Shown here: positions 62,348 through 64,000 of the stretch, in pieces
Position numbering within the stretch: position 1 is the stretch's first letter
How the letters are laid out: each line of letters starts with the position of its first letter
Assembly: GCF_014648595.1 (NCBI RefSeq)
Contig: NZ_BMRK01000010.1
Location: forward strand, 92,907 to 156,906
Length of the DNA: 64,000 bases
Source of the DNA: Nocardioides luteus
GTDB lineage: Bacteria > Actinomycetota > Actinomycetes > Propionibacteriales > Nocardioidaceae
Direction: 5' to 3'
Translations under genes and position numbers: made by a program
Notes under the pieces: generated by a model
The model's database searches: none
The model's input: the letters and a program-made list of their open reading frames with translations, nothing else
Told to the model about the DNA's origin: nothing

Positions 62348-64000
62348 GACGCTCCTTGACCCGTCTGATCGCCTCCGCGACCACCTCCTGGTGGTCGCTG
62401 GACAGCCCGGTCAGCCCCTCGAGATGGCTCACGCAAGAGATATCACCCATCTGCCCCAGCCGGTATGCGGTAATCGGAATTGCCGGGGCCAGGACCGGGT
62501 TGTGGAGCCGCGCGAGCAGCGCCTGGGTGATGTCCGCGCCCCAGCCGAGCACGTCGCGCTCGCGAGCGATGGCCTGCGGATCCTCCTCGCGACGCATGAT
62601 GTCGAGGTACTTGTCGACGGGGGTCCGGCCCTTGATCAGGAGCTGGAAGATGGCCGCCTTGCGGAGGAAGACCGAGCGGAAGGCCTCCAGGACGAACTCC
62701 AGCTCGTCCCAGTAGCGCTCCGGCGCCCGGTCGAGCAGCTCGGCGTAGTCGCTGCGCTCCTCGGTCAGGTAGAGGCAGATGAGACGGTCCATCCAGGAGA
62801 GGCTCTCGCGCACGCTCAGCGCCGCGACGGTGTCCAGGTCGCCTGGCTTGAAGCCCGACTTCAAGAAGCTGGTCACCAGCGGGCCCATGTGCATGTCGGC
62901 GAACCTGGCACCGTCCAGCGCCATGCCGCGCCCGTCGCGGAGCCGGTCCCGGATGCCGTACGCCACGAAGTACTGGTAGAAGGTCTCGTGGGTGAACTCG
63001 GCGGACTCGACCGAGTCGCCACCGCGGCGGCTGACCCCGAAGATCTCGGCGTGGTCGAGCAGGTCGGCGATCCACTCGTAGGTCAGGAAGTCGCGCTTGC
63101 GGGTGATGTCCAGGTCGCGCTGGAGGTTGGCGAAGAGCCACTCCGAGACCCGCGAGACCGGGATCAGGTCCTTGGTCTGCGGCACCGGCTCGTCCATGCC
63201 GACGAACAGGTCCCAGGCGATGTCGCGGTAGGTCTCGAAACGCACCTTGCTGGGGATGCGGGAGCCCTTGCGGTCCCACGGCTGGCCGCACACGTGCCGC
63301 AGGTAGACCGTGTAGGCGTCCCACTGCGTACGCGGCGCCGGCTCGCCCTCCTGGATCGTGGAGTAGAGCTGGCGCAGCACCATCGGCGTGGCCAGCATCA
63401 GCCCTCCGACACGTTCCATCTCGGTCGCCAGGTTGCGCATCCGGTCGTCGTCGCGCTCGTCCCCGAGCGCCTTCAGCTCCTCGGAGGAGATCGGGTCGAC
63501 GCGTACGACGACCGGCGAGACGACCCCGAGATCCTCCATCCGCGTCGGGCTGCGCAGCTGCTCGGCGAGCTCGTCGCGCACCGTTTGCAGGTTGCGCTTG
63601 CTGATGACGATGAACCGGCCGCCACGGCCCAGACCGGAGCGCAGCTCGCTGAGGTCGGGACGGGTCACCCCGTGCTCCTCCGCGGTGGAGGAGACCAGGT
63701 CGAAGTCGTCGATCACCGTCGGGGACGCGTTCTCGGAGAGCACGAGCTCGTCGAAGTCGACCTGGCCGTCACGCAGGCTCAGGTAGGTGACCTGGTCGTG
63801 GGCATCGGCCCAGTCCTTGACCTCGACGGTCTTGCCGGCGCCCGAGGACCCGGTGATGAAGAAGAGGTTGGAGTCGGAGTGCTCGAGCCAGCGGTCGAGC
63901 GCCTCGCTCAACCGGATCTTGGTGTCGCCGGTGTCCATGCCGCGGAGCACGGTCACCCGCGCTCTCGGGAAGCTGAACCGGGACCCGTTCGACGCCGCCC
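62340..64000 (-). CDS. NACHT/STAND-like NTPase, N-terminus beyond the window
   Basis: This P-loop protein has at least 538 residues counted from GTG 63956. Walker A is GSSGAGKT (residues 36-43), Walker B is VIDDFD (81-86), and the sensor strand FIVISKRN (115-122) resembles the NACHT T/S-R motif. A winged-helix end, FTHETFYQYF (321-330), is followed by helical repeats to the C-terminus. This is the order of NACHT/STAND signalling ATPases. The frame stays open from 63956 to the window edge with no stop and no start codon, so an N-terminal effector domain may lie outside. Alternative starts are GTG 63956 and ATG 63938. The SDR gene overlaps its stop. Confidence 0.8.
   Translation of the reverse strand, partial: AASNGSRFSFPRARVTVLRGMDTGDTKIRLSEALDRWLEHSDSNLFFITGSSGAGKTVEVKDWADAHDQVTYLSLRDGQVDFDELVLSENASPTVIDDFDLVSSTAEEHGVTRPDLSELRSGLGRGGRFIVISKRNLQTVRDELAEQLRSPTRMEDLGVVSPVVVRVDPISSEELKALGDERDDDRMRNLATEMERVGGLMLATPMVLRQLYSTIQEGEPAPRTQWDAYTVYLRHVCGQPWDRKGSRIPSKVRFETYRDIAWDLFVGMDEPVPQTKDLIPVSRVSEWLFANLQRDLDITRKRDFLTYEWIADLLDHAEIFGVSRRGGDSVESAEFTHETFYQYFVAYGIRDRLRDGRGMALDGARFADMHMGPLVTSFLKSGFKPGDLDTVAALSVRESLSWMDRLICLYLTEERSDYAELLDRAPERYWDELEFVLEAFRSVFLRKAAIFQLLIKGRTPVDKYLDIMRREEDPQAIARERDVLGWGADITQALLARLHNPVLAPAIPITAYRLGQMGDISCVSHLEGLTGLSSDHQEVVAEAIRRVKERHG

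Overview
The window is high-GC (about 70%) actinobacterial DNA with many GTG and TTG starts and 4-base ATGA/GTGA overlaps inside operons. The gene order points to Nocardioidaceae (Nocardioides-like); this is an inference from gene content, not from a database match. From memory of Mycobacterium tuberculosis, the left part follows the Rv2192c-Rv2206 order (trpD, ctaE, qcrCAB, ctaF, ctaC, adoK, erpA, glycerate kinase, DUF3043). The right part follows the dapB/pepR/gpsI/rpsO/ribF/truB/rbfA/infB/nusA/rimP/proS order. Lineage-specific genes are inserted between these blocks.

Layout. 1-6185: trpD with a receiver-like gene, then ctaE-qcrCAB ending in a UUCG-loop terminator. 6248-11873: a yqeY-like gene, a cluster of short palindromic repeats, and a six-gene minus-strand operon (HAD hydrolase, phnD, phnC, phnE, phnE, RpiR/MurR regulator) with a promoter/operator. 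11931-16390: an L,D-transpeptidase and the ctaC-ctaD-ctaF oxidase operon. 16500-24223: cysteine desulfurase-TusA, adenosine kinase, erpA, glycerate kinase, an uncharacterised protein, a GNAT enzyme and nadA. 24249-29004: a two-component system and a pspA-pspAA-htpX-pspAB membrane-stress operon. 29222-33400: DUF3043, a STAS protein with a possible degenerate anti-sigma partner, and a response regulator-kinase-GerMN lipoprotein operon. 33418-40530: dapB, a methyltransferase, pepR-pnp, a sulfite oxidase-like enzyme and rpsO. 40704-46803: a PadR-controlled membrane protein, a second membrane protein, ribF and a secreted penicillin-acylase-type enzyme. 46907-54144: truB, rbfA, infB, ylxR, a BAAT-type hydrolase, nusA and rimP. 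54294-64000: a DUF4439 pair, a HAD hydrolase, an acetyl-CoA hydrolase/CoA-transferase, proS, a secreted protein, a GNAT enzyme, and an SDR coupled to a NACHT/STAND-like NTPase that runs off the window.

Functional themes. Aerobic respiration is covered by the bc1 complex and all four oxidase subunits, encoded in two facing clusters. Translation and RNA processing are covered by rimP, nusA, ylxR, infB, rbfA, truB, rpsO, pnp and proS. Envelope sensing is represented by two OmpR-type two-component systems, the Psp module, a GerMN lipoprotein and an L,D-transpeptidase.

Most unusual content. (1) A 78-base double-palindrome repeat present twice, in opposite orientation (34805-34888 and 57680-57757). 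(2) A NACHT-like NTPase coupled to an SDR at the right edge, possibly a defence or signalling unit. (3) A HAD-PhnDCEE-RpiR operon whose promoter spacer contains an inverted repeat. (4) Several strongly structured gene-end regions with no assigned function. No tRNA, rRNA, CRISPR array, insertion sequence or prophage was seen.
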